Shown here piece after piece: positions 33,539-42,849 of a DNA stretch of 64,000 nucleotides (position 1 is its first letter; each line of letters begins with the position of its first letter). Both the position numbers and the translations under genes were made by a program. Origin of the DNA: Adineta vaga (taxonomy: Eukaryota; Rotifera); assembly GCA_021613535.1 (NCBI GenBank), contig CP075497.1, forward strand, positions 744,001 through 808,000. Direction: 5' to 3'. A model generated the notes under the pieces. It did no database searches. It was not told the DNA's origin and was given only the letters and a program-made list of their open reading frames with translations.

Positions 33539-36317
33539 TAAAATGTATACGCTTCTTTTAATTATAGAGATTTCGCTACTTTTCCTATCATACAGTTTAT
33601 TTCATTAACACCCAACTTACTGAAAAGGCAATAAGTTCGATTAGAAAGAGCGAAACTCTTGAAGTTCTCGCCGTTTCAAGAATAGGAAAGGTTGTCGATT
33701 CGTAAAGCTTAATTATAGGAATTTCTAAAAAAATGAGGCATAATAGAAGACTTAGGTTCAATCACTACAGTCTTCTGGAGTGTGGGTGTGGGTGATGCGA
33801 AGAGTATTAACCACACTGACATCCACACCCTCAAGATGTTTTTTTCTCTCTTCTCTCTACTTAGTCAAGTCAATAAAATACAGGTTGTTACTCATTGAAT
33901 ACCAATACTGTCTCTTTTAATATTAGGCAATGAAATGACTTGTCGACGATTGATATTAATACCCAGTTACGTGTATCAATCATGGTCAATATACCTATAT
34001 CGTTAGTATAACAATTACAATTATTGATGAATTAACAAAAATCTATAAACTCATTATACTAAAAATTGTAAAAGTTTTTGTTTAGGTGATTATTGAACTA
34101 TTCGAAGGAAATTCCACAGAAACAATCAAATTAATCTAATAATACTTTACAGAACAACGTACTACGTATGATTTCTGTAGAGAACCAAACCCTAATAAAT
34201 TCTGCAAGTGTCCTTATGTTATTTTTTCGTCGCTATCGATATCATAAGCCATAGTTTTCTTGTCTTCTTGATATACTTTAGAGACGTTGATGTTTGTTTA
34301 TTCTTCGACTGAGAGAAGGGTATAGAAAAAAAACAGTTACGAAAAAAACATGAAATTCGTTTGTACGTATGCATATCTGTCGCAGGTAAAAGATCAAAGG
34401 ACAGGAATAAATAAATTGAAGGCAAGGGTATAGAACTGGTGTTGAGTGAAATTGGTTTTACAAAAAAATTGAGTATTTTATTTCCGAAATTTAATAAATA
34501 TTTGAGTTGTTTCATCGTATATAAAGTTGCTGGATCAATTTGTCTCACTATTAGTACATGCAGAAACTAACTGTTCTTCACAGTCGAGGGTTAAATGAGC
34601 CGGCACGACGAGCGTTACTTATTTTAACTGAAGTCATTAATTTGATTTTAATTTTAATTAAATAATTTTTATGATATTAGCCATCTGATGAGAACTATGA
34701 TAAGTTCGAAACGCGCCTTGGATGCTTACACTCACCCACACCTTTACCCTCGACTTTATTTCTATAAGCTATTTGACGAGACTGTGAAACTCACTCGAAA
34801 CCGGTCATGGCGGTTGTTACTTACACCCATACACCCTAGCAAGGTAACCTTTCTTTTAACTGTCCCACGTGAAAAGAGAAGCCTTCATGAAATATTAACG
34901 TCAACTAGGAAAAAGACTGTCATGAATAAAAACGTTTACAAAAAAATGAAAAAAAAGCCATCGATTAATACAATTCACTGTTAATCATACGGACAGAATT
35001 TTTTCGTTGGTTGTCTTTCAAAAAGGACACTTTTGTTTTAATACTCTATTTTAGTTTTTTCCAACATAAACACTTTCAAAGCATAAAATGCTATTAAAAA
35101 TTACTTTTTTCTGTTAAACCATTCTTCTCTTGATCAACTATATGCACGCTGTTTACAGTATTTTTTTTTAAACAAATTCGGCAATTGTATGTCTTTTTGT
35201 TGGTATATAACAACGAATTGTATTTGTGGCTCTTTGAGATAGCTAAAATGGGAAGGAAATGTCAGGGGTATAGTACTATCCATAATTAAAAAAGTTGTCG
35301 GTTTTTTTTACCAAAAATTAATCGCATTACTATGTCTCGTTTTAAAATTTACATAATTTCTCTGAAAAGTTTACGTCGTGCCTCCTCAAAGTCGAAGTTA
35401 CAATCCCTTTCCAAATTGGTAGCTTTAAGCTGCCAAAACGCGGCTATTTTGTCAAATTTGTCGAGCAACGTCAGAAATCTTTCTTTATATATCCATCTTT
35501 ACTTGAGATTTAATAAAACATTACGTAGATGTTTTCTTCTTCATTGTTTCGTGATAAGATGGAAAATTTAGTCGGCGATTTTCTCTTTTTGCTTCTTATT
35601 TCGTTAACAGTAGTAAGAATTAATAAGATAATAATTCTGAACGACTTTTTTTTCTATCCGTTATTTCATTTGCTTCAAAACAAAAGAGATCAAAACCAAA
35701 ATAAATAGGGAAATCAACATATTACGACAACCAAATAAAAGACAGGTAGCATCTCTGAAACATTTTCCTCAATTGAAACAAAATTCCGAACTGATAAGGA
35801 TGAAAAACTTCAATAAACTGTAAGAATTGATATGTGCGTTCTTGACGCAACCGATTTATGATATTATTAAAACGATAATAGACTGGGATCATCTTACATA
35901 TTATAGTTTGTTTGTTAAGGAATAAAAGTCATCTTGTGAAAAGTACATCATTTCTTTCAATTTACATTCGTTTATGTGTAGTTTTATTTGTGAAAAACGA
36001 ACTGAAAGAAGTGTGTAAGTACATAAGAGCAAATGATTGGTCTCACGTCTTCTTCCATCCCCTCTCGCAAATCATAACAGATTTTTCTAATTAATACTTG
36101 ATTAGAACGTTCGCTTTTAAATAAACATGAATGAAAGTTGTTAGCTTACCAGGAATTATTTACTTATGATCACCTGAAGTTTTATATACAATGATTATCG
36201 AGTGTCTATGACTGCTATCTACATAGTTATTCTGTTCCTATTTCGAAATTTCGATCGGAAATAGTCGGTATACTTTCAGCTAGACAATAAGGTTATCTAT
36301 GAACCAGATATCTAATA
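33539..36317. other. Gene-poor 2.8 kb
   Basis: Contains the foldback at 33777-33835 and a single C-rich arm near 34727-34753 (ACACTCACCCACACC). ORFs at 34219-34548 (-), 34688-34984 (+) and 35332-35571 (+) have no recognisable domains. Probably non-coding or relic mobile sequence. Confidence 0.4.
33777..33835. repeat. Telomere-like foldback repeat
   Basis: Arms GGAGTGTGGGTGTGGGTG and CCACACTGACATCCACACCC, ending TCAAG, flank a short loop. Confidence 0.8.
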
Positions 36318-39197
36318 ATGGTGTTTGTGGATTTATTTTTAAGCATACCTGTACGACTATCCTGTATCCTCAATCTCGATTCTATGCTCTTTAGACGGAT
36401 TCAAATACAGCATACGGCATCTCATAAGTCGCGTAAACCATTTATAGTACCGCGCTTTCCAATTTTTGGCAAGCCGCTAACTCAGTTGGAGTCGATTTCT
36501 TCCGAAAAAATACCGATAACAATATCTAATGTATCTCACAGACAAAACCATGCATATCCTAATCATAAACGCGAGCAGCTGCCTATATCTCGTAAAAAAA
36601 CGTCTATTCCAACATCAACATTAGAAAAAAACAACGCATCACCTGTGAAACCTGCTGATATCACTAAAAACGTTAACGGTGACAGGAGTAGAATTTCGAA
36701 ACAATCACCTGTCGCTTTGATAGATTCGTCGCGTCCGAATTCAAAACCTAGGATAGATGTTTCATTGAACCCAAGACATAGGACACCGTCTAGAAATGAT
36801 ACTGATACAATCCATGAGACACGTAGACTACCCTCAATTATCGGCACAAAGAAAGGCGAAAAGGGTTTATTCGCTGAAACTAATAATATTTCTTCTACGC
36901 CCACTCCTAAAAGCAGTGGTGGAATAAAAAAAATACGTCTTATTCCAGATGGTACACCGACAACGACGCATTGTAGCACAAATTCTCAAGAACACTCAAA
37001 AGTTCCTATTCGTCGATACGTGAGACTTGTTTGTTTGCTTTCCAATTTTAATAAGCCTCCTGTACATTCCAATGACTTTAGTCGTCTATTAGAACTAGGT
37101 ATTGATCCAACTGACACTTTCACGGATCCTAAGAAATGCATTAATTTTTTGAAAGAGAAAACTAATGAAGCATTATTCTTAATTACATCGAATGACCTTG
37201 GTCAATCAATAATACACGATATTCACCCTTTGTGCCAGATCAATACTATATATATATTAGGAGAAACTAAACGTAAAAATAAGCGATGGATTAAAAATTG
37301 GGTTAAAATAAAAGGTGTCTATCCTACCATACAATCGATTTGTGAAATACTTAAACATGATATTCAGCAACATCGTCGAGATTCTATGGCAATTAGTATA
37401 TCAACTGTAGAATTAGAGCATCTTGATGCATCATTTATGTACACAAGATTATTGACAGAAATACTTCTCGAAATGGAATACGATAATCGAGCAACACAAG
37501 CATTTGTTCAGTTCTGTCGACGACATCCCGATACGGCACAACCACATAATCTCAAAGTAATCGATAAATTCGAGAAAGAATATGATCCAGATAAGTCAAT
37601 TTGGTGGTATACTTGCGATTATTTTCTCTTTGATATGATTAATAAAGCACTTCGAAAACAAGATATTGACATTATTATCAAAGCAGGATTCTTTATACGA
37701 GACCTTCAAAAACAAATTGAAGCACTATACGTACCACCGACGGAAAAAATGATTGTTTATCGAGGTCAAGGACTTTCTGAGACAGATTTCGAACAATTAT
37801 GTCTGAGGCAAGGTGGTCTTTATTTCTTTAATACTTTCCTATCGACTAGTATGGATCATGGCTTAGCTTATGGACGCGCTGACAGCTATCAGGAAAATCC
37901 TGAACTAATTGGTATTTTATTTCAAATACAAATAGATTCGAATAAATTTACACCTACTCTGTGGGCTTCGATAGCCAGCAAAAGTCGTTTTCGTGGTGAA
38001 GAAGAGATTTTATTTGCCATGCACACTGTATTTCGAATTGGTGAAATAAAAAGAATTAAAAGTCGATTTTGGCAAGTACAACTTTCATTAACAAGTGACG
38101 ACGACGTAGAGCTAAAACAAATTACTGAGTTTATTCGAGAAACAACACAAGGTTCATCAGGATGGGATAGACTTGGTAAATTCTTATTAAAAATAGGAAA
38201 ATTTAGTAACGCAGAAGAAATTTTTCAAATGCTTCTTGAAAACACAGCTGAAGATGACGCATGTAGTCTTGGTCATCGTTACCACATGCTCGGTTTAATC
38301 TACGAACAAGGTAAATTTGATTATAAGAATGCACTTATCTTCTATAACAAAAGCGTAAACATATATCTAAAATATCCTGATTCAAATTACTTAGATTTAA
38401 TTACGATCTACAATAATATTGGTGAGATGTACAGACACACAGAGGATTACTTAAAAGCATTGGAAAATTTTCAAATGGCTCTAAATATTCAAAAAAACAA
38501 ATGCCATGGATATAATGCCGTATTAGCAGTGACATATAATAATATGGCTGAAACGTATAAATGTTTAGAACAATATTCAGAAGCCTTACAACTCTATCAA
38601 AGAGTATTGAGCATTCAGAAAAAAACTTTACAATTGAATAAGACAGATTTGGGTAAAACTTATTCAAATATTGCTAAGATGCATTACATTATGGAAGAAT
38701 ATTCACAAGCCCTAGTATTGTTTCGCAAAGTATCTAGAATTCAGCAATATAATTACTTATCAAATAATATAGATACAGCTGCTACTGATACTAACATTGG
38801 TCAAGTACATGAAAAGCTCAAAGAATATTCAATAGCACTCGCGTATTATCAAAAAGCATTAGGCGTTCTTTCTCAATTTCGTTCGTCCAATATCGCAGAA
38901 CTCACTAATACCTACGATAATATTGCTCGAGTTTATCAAAATATGAATGAAAACATGAAAGCACTTCAATTTTACAAAAAAGCGCAGTATAACTTGAGAA
39001 AACATTCAGAACTCAAACGACCAAATTTAGGAATGATCCGCTACAGTATGGGTCGAATATACGAGAATATCCAACAAACTGATAAAGCTATTGTGTCATA
39101 CAGACAAGCTATTCTATTTGAACAGAGTAAAACGTTCCAAGACAATTTTAAACTTCAACTATATCGAAAACATCTTGCTAAAGCTAAAACAAAATAA
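36318..39197 (+). CDS. ADP-ribosyltransferase with C-terminal TPR array, intact
   Basis: 959 residues in one exon. Residues 1-220 are a basic, Ser/Pro/Thr-rich disordered extension absent from the copy at 21388. Residues ~230-370 are the alternating hydrophobic domain shared by all three ART-TPR copies. The ART core has VYRGQGLS (Arg ~480), LSTSMD (~508) and GEEEILF (ExE, ~559), the R-S-E set for NAD+-dependent mono-ADP-ribosylation. From ~640 about seven to eight TPRs follow with YNNI.E.Y and YS.AL cores, more diverged from each other than in the other copy. ATG 36318 is used; a second Met 22 residues on is possible. Probably an intracellular enzyme with a TPR partner-binding platform. Confidence 0.85.
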   Translation: MVFVDLFLSIPVRLSCILNLDSMLFRRIQIQHTASHKSRKPFIVPRFPIFGKPLTQLESISSEKIPITISNVSHRQNHAYPNHKREQLPISRKKTSIPTSTLEKNNASPVKPADITKNVNGDRSRISKQSPVALIDSSRPNSKPRIDVSLNPRHRTPSRNDTDTIHETRRLPSIIGTKKGEKGLFAETNNISSTPTPKSSGGIKKIRLIPDGTPTTTHCSTNSQEHSKVPIRRYVRLVCLLSNFNKPPVHSNDFSRLLELGIDPTDTFTDPKKCINFLKEKTNEALFLITSNDLGQSIIHDIHPLCQINTIYILGETKRKNKRWIKNWVKIKGVYPTIQSICEILKHDIQQHRRDSMAISISTVELEHLDASFMYTRLLTEILLEMEYDNRATQAFVQFCRRHPDTAQPHNLKVIDKFEKEYDPDKSIWWYTCDYFLFDMINKALRKQDIDIIIKAGFFIRDLQKQIEALYVPPTEKMIVYRGQGLSETDFEQLCLRQGGLYFFNTFLSTSMDHGLAYGRADSYQENPELIGILFQIQIDSNKFTPTLWASIASKSRFRGEEEILFAMHTVFRIGEIKRIKSRFWQVQLSLTSDDDVELKQITEFIRETTQGSSGWDRLGKFLLKIGKFSNAEEIFQMLLENTAEDDACSLGHRYHMLGLIYEQGKFDYKNALIFYNKSVNIYLKYPDSNYLDLITIYNNIGEMYRHTEDYLKALENFQMALNIQKNKCHGYNAVLAVTYNNMAETYKCLEQYSEALQLYQRVLSIQKKTLQLNKTDLGKTYSNIAKMHYIMEEYSQALVLFRKVSRIQQYNYLSNNIDTAATDTNIGQVHEKLKEYSIALAYYQKALGVLSQFRSSNIAELTNTYDNIARVYQNMNENMKALQFYKKAQYNLRKHSELKRPNLGMIRYSMGRIYENIQQTDKAIVSYRQAILFEQSKTFQDNFKLQLYRKHLAKAKTK

Positions 39198-39434
39198 TAT
39201 TGCATCGACTTACAGTACAATGTAAAAGACTTTACCCTTAATATTTCAAATACTCATCATAAAGGAAATGATAAATTAATGAACAAACAATATGTACTTA
39301 TTAATTTTACATCTTCATTGTATTTCATCTTTAATATTTTTGATTTCTTTTCTTGACGCTTTATGATATCAACACATCACTTTCGATATTTTCTAACCTT
39401 TTCTTTACATTTCTTCGTTATTTAAAAGACTAAA

Positions 39435-39494
39435 TGAGAGTGTGGGTGTAAGTGTGGAGAGGGTGTTTTTCTTTTACTGACACCCTCATTCTCA
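39435..39494. repeat. Telomere-like foldback repeat
   Basis: Arms GAGAGTGTGGGTGTAAGTG and CACCCTCATTCTCA flank a T-rich loop. Confidence 0.75.
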
Positions 39495-39642
39495 AATTGA
39501 TCGTCTAGTATTTATCTCTATACCTTAATCTTTCAAGCGAGATCGAATATTCTGCTTAAGCAATTGACTTTTGCTATTAAAATACTGTTTTAAAAACACA
39601 ATGGATAAGAGGAAACTTTCTGCGTTTGACTCTCCATATCAC

Positions 39643-39692
39643 TTGAGAGTGTGGTGTGGTAAAAGGCTGTAGGCTAAAATATACCCACATCC
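39643..39692. repeat. Telomere-like foldback repeat, loop class A
   Basis: GAGAGTGTGGTGTGG, loop AAAAGGCTGTAGGCTAAAAT, then ATACCCACATCC. The loop matches the one at 12831-12889 closely. Its right edge meets the start of a GPCR fragment. Confidence 0.8.
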
Positions 39693-40305
39693 ATGTGCTG
39701 TCATTCTTATTGCGATTATATATCAAGTTTTATTCAAATACGACACAGCTTTTTTTACGGCAGTAATCATACAGATACTCCATTGAATTGTTGTACAACA
39801 ACAGTATCATTTGAGATTCCATCAGATCTATCTTTTGCTTTCATTACTATTCTAATTTCATTGTCATTGATGTTTATCTTTGTACTGATGATTATTTCGA
39901 ATATACGTCAGATACAGACACGTATGCGTCCAACGGCTATACAAATCACCAATGGTAATGAAGTTCACAATCCCATATATGTTGGTCTTAGACGCTTAAA
40001 TCAACAGGAAAAAAAACAGGTCGACAATTATTGCTTGTGCTTTTGATTCAATTTCTCATTATATTTGTATGTACATTTCAATTTGCTTTACCAAAATTTT
40101 ATTCAACATTGACAAGAGACGTCCCAAGACCATAGTATTACAACTTAAAATTGAGAATTTTATCTTTAATCTATTACTTCTTTTTTCTAGTATTCCTTCC
40201 GTAAAACCATTTTATATTTATACATTAACTGGAGAAAAAGTATTTCGAAAAGCTTTGTTTAATATATTCAACATATATGTAATCGATAGAAAAATAATCT
40301 TTTAA
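39693..40305 (+). pseudogene. GPCR fragment, ECL2 to TM7, frameshifted
   Basis: Starts directly after the foldback repeat. It encodes a Cys-containing ECL2-like stretch (NCC), TM5 (DLSFAFITILISLSLMFIFV), a basic ICL3 with QEKKQVDN, then after a frameshift near 40020 a TM6 (LLVLLIQFLIIFVC), a second shift near 40130, and a TM7 with PFYIYTLTGEKVFRKAL. TM1-TM4 are absent. It is a different subfamily from the truncated GPCR at 9052 but broken in the same loop. Confidence 0.65.
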
Positions 40306-40647
40306 AGTTTGTTTTCGATTATATGGGTGAGGCTGTTTCTCATCGTATATCCACGCTCACTTTTTTTTATTAAAAGACTAGATATCATTCACAAAAGCAT
40401 GTCAATATAATCACTGTATTGGTTTGATACGAAAATGACATTGAACATATTGAAATATTTTCACAAGATAAGAAACAATGAACCGAATGACAGTAGATGA
40501 ACCAGCAAATACACTCACAAATGTTTCTAACAATTATTGAGGGTGTGGATGGGTGTACATGAGACTAGGCTCTTAACCCACACCAGCACCTATCTAGGCT
40601 TCTAAGTATCTCTGTATAGTTGACATTAAACACGTGGAATCATATTT
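40306..40647. other. Spacer with weak and clear foldback arms
   Basis: A weak G/T-rich arm pair is near 40322-40360; the class C foldback at 40538-40592 is listed separately. The direct repeat AATCATATTT at 40638-40647 borders the next element. No gene. Confidence 0.5.
40538..40592. repeat. Telomere-like foldback repeat, loop class C
   Basis: GAGGGTGTGGATGGGTG, loop TACATGAGACTAGGCTCTTA, then ACCCACACCAGCACC. The reverse complement of the repeat at 42138-42199 has nearly the same loop. Confidence 0.8.
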
Positions 40648-41021
40648 AGGGGTGCAACAAATCTTTATGAAGATTTGGATTTGGGTTTGGGTTTGGATAT
40701 GGGTTTGGATTTGGATCTTAGAATTTGGATTTGGATTTGGGTTTGGGTTTGTTTTATTAGATTTGGTTTTGGGTATGGTTTTGGATCTCAGGATTTGGTT
40801 TGAGATTTGGATTTATATTTCACAGTTGAAGTCTAAAACTGTGATGAAACTATGTAGTTGAGTCGCCAGAAATTTACCTGCCTCTGGAAACACACTGTAA
40901 GTGCTGAAAACTGCTTATGCACACTTGATATGAAACTTTTAACCCAAAGCCGCAGACAAATCCAAACCCAAATCCAAATCTGTTAAAACAAATCCAAGGC
41001 TTTGGGTTTGTTGCACCCCTA
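40648..41021. mobile_element. hAT-like non-autonomous foldback element (374 bp)
   Basis: Terminal inverted repeats AGGGGTGCAACAAA and TTTGTTGCACCCCT bound the element. It is flanked by a 10-base direct repeat, AATCATATTT, at 40638-40647 and 41022-41031, with one extra A at the right junction. The inside of the left end is an array of GGATTT and GGGTTT hexamers, mirrored near the right end by CCAAACCCAAATCC. No transposase ORF. The TIR style and near-8-bp duplication fit the hAT superfamily; the assignment is inference. Confidence 0.8.
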
Positions 41022-41498
41022 AATCATATTTGGAACTAGGAGTATATATCGAACTAATCGATCGAAAAAAGGAACTCGGTATATTACAAAACGCGTTGAA
41101 ACTGTTGTAATAAGTCATCAATATATCGCGAGAAAGTACACGATTGTCGTTTGGTAAAAATCAAGATTAATCGGTATTTTTTATCGATTATATGATGGCG
41201 AATATTTATTCTTCTTATCACAACTGACTTTGATCTTGAATTGTATGGATATCTTCTTAAGATGATAAACAATAAGTATATATATACCATATATAATTTA
41301 TTCGAAGTCAAATTCATTCTCTTTCATGATTAATTCGATTAGTAAGAAAAGTATGATAAGTGCCTTTGCTGTTGATTTTATAACTAGATATAATATAATT
41401 AAAAGTAGAAAAGGTGTGTGTAGGCGTTGATAACGTGAAAAAAATATAAAGTCATTTATTGCAGTGATTTTTTATTCATCAGTTTTATTCGTCGTGTA

Positions 41499-41936
41499 AT
41501 GGCCACATTGAATGTACCACCCACTTATCCCGAATCCACAAAACCTGCAGTAGGACAAGCATGGTCTTCGACAACAGCAGTACAGAATGTGCAACAGTCG
41601 CAGACATACCCCATGACACAATCTTACATTGTTCATCATCCTGTTCATTTTGTCGATCCTACTATCGCTCAAATTCGTGATTGGTTACCATGGTCAATTA
41701 TCAATATGTTTATCGGCGGAATTTTGCTTGGACTTTTACCATTAAGCTTTAGCATTATCTGTCGAAATCATAAAAGATCAAATAATGCAAGTGGTGCGAG
41801 AACAATGAGTACATTAGCTCTCGTCTTCAATATCCTTATCACATTGATTGGCCTTGCTTTGTGGATTACACTCATCGTTCTAATTGTTCAAGCCAATCGA
41901 GTTATCACTACGTGCCTTACTTATCCATATTGTTAA
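41499..41936 (+). CDS. CD225/dispanin (IFITM-like) membrane protein
   Basis: 145 residues, single exon. The N-terminal 55 residues are Pro/Gln/Thr-rich and cytoplasmic. Two hydrophobic segments follow: a membrane-embedded one (WSIINMFIGGILLGLLPLSF) and a C-terminal TM (LALVFNILITLIGLALWITL), separated by a basic loop (CRNHKRSNNASGA). This is the CD225 plan. Family members modulate membrane fusion, trafficking or transporter function; the specific role here is unknown. An AATAAA-type signal occurs shortly after the stop. Confidence 0.8.
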   Translation: MATLNVPPTYPESTKPAVGQAWSSTTAVQNVQQSQTYPMTQSYIVHHPVHFVDPTIAQIRDWLPWSIINMFIGGILLGLLPLSFSIICRNHKRSNNASGARTMSTLALVFNILITLIGLALWITLIVLIVQANRVITTCLTYPYC

Positions 41937-42849
41937 ACATTTCCAAAATCTTTCTTTAAATCTTAGAAAATAAATAATCAACAGTTCTCTATGTTTAACA
42001 CTTCTATCAATATATACGAGCTAAGCTTTTACTTCTTCTGAAATATAACTGAGAGTAAGAGTGAGACAAGCAGGGTGTGGGTGTAACTAGCTGCCATTAT
42101 CCAGATTTCACTTCTGCTAAGAAGATCATCAAATAGCTTGAAGGTGTGGGTTAAGTGCATAGTCTCATGTGCACACATACCCACCCACCCACACCCTACA
42201 AACCTTCACCTTATTGACGAAACATCTATAAGACGGATAGTAGAATTGTCATATACTAAAGAAATTGTACATCTTCAATCTTATGATATTCGACTCAAAT
42301 GTTCACATATAACTGACTACCTGATAGAAAAAATATCATGTAAAATATCGTTCATTATATAGGCAAATTTTCAGAAACAGCCTGTAAAAGAAATCTAGAT
42401 TGCATAATTTTTATATATGATTTAGCAATAATCGATATTTTTGACATACGGGCCCACCTTTTAAAGACTTTAAATATAGTGGATTTTGTAGAGCTTTCGA
42501 CGCTCTACAAGATGGCTTATATGAAAATGTGGGTGTAAATTTTGTTAAAAAAATTCTATGTATTATATTATGGGCACATATGCTCTACGAAAGTGTATTT
42601 GCTGTAATGTATGGGGAATATTTGATGACATATAACACGAATGATACTTTATACACATGAATCTTTCACAGGACGATAGCCTAGAGAATTCTGCGTCGAA
42701 ATATCTTCGACTAAGATTAAATCTTTGATATTTTTCTCTAAGGAATTTTCCACGTCTGCATGTACAGATGATTCAAACCAGAATTATTTATTTCTTTTTA
42801 AAGAAGCAAAAAAAACATTACAAATTAGAAAGAGCTATTTCAATTTCTA
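41937..42849. other. Intergenic with foldback repeats
   Basis: A single arm AGGGTGTGGGTGTAAC is near 42073 and a class C foldback at 42138-42199. The ORF at 42138-42362 crosses the repeat and is not supported. Confidence 0.5.
42138..42199. repeat. Telomere-like foldback repeat, loop class C (inverted)
   Basis: CTTGAAGGTGTGGGTTAAG, loop TGCATAGTCTCATGTGCACA, then CCCACCCACCCACACCC. In reverse complement it matches the loop at 40538-40592. Confidence 0.8.

Larger units (their letters stand above)
39198..39692. other. Spacer with two foldback repeats
   Basis: Holds the repeats at 39435-39494 and 39643-39692. No gene recognised. Confidence 0.5.

Noticed and set aside
34219-35571. ORFs in the gap before the second ART-TPR gene
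   Set aside because: No domain, no splice context, and one crosses a telomere-like arm.
36563-36979. Antisense ORF in the disordered N-terminal part of the ART-TPR gene
   Set aside because: Shadow frame of a low-complexity coding segment.
40634-41121. ORFs rich in Trp/Gly/Leu codons at the G-rich hexamers
   Set aside because: They are translations of GGGTTT-type repeats inside the mobile element.
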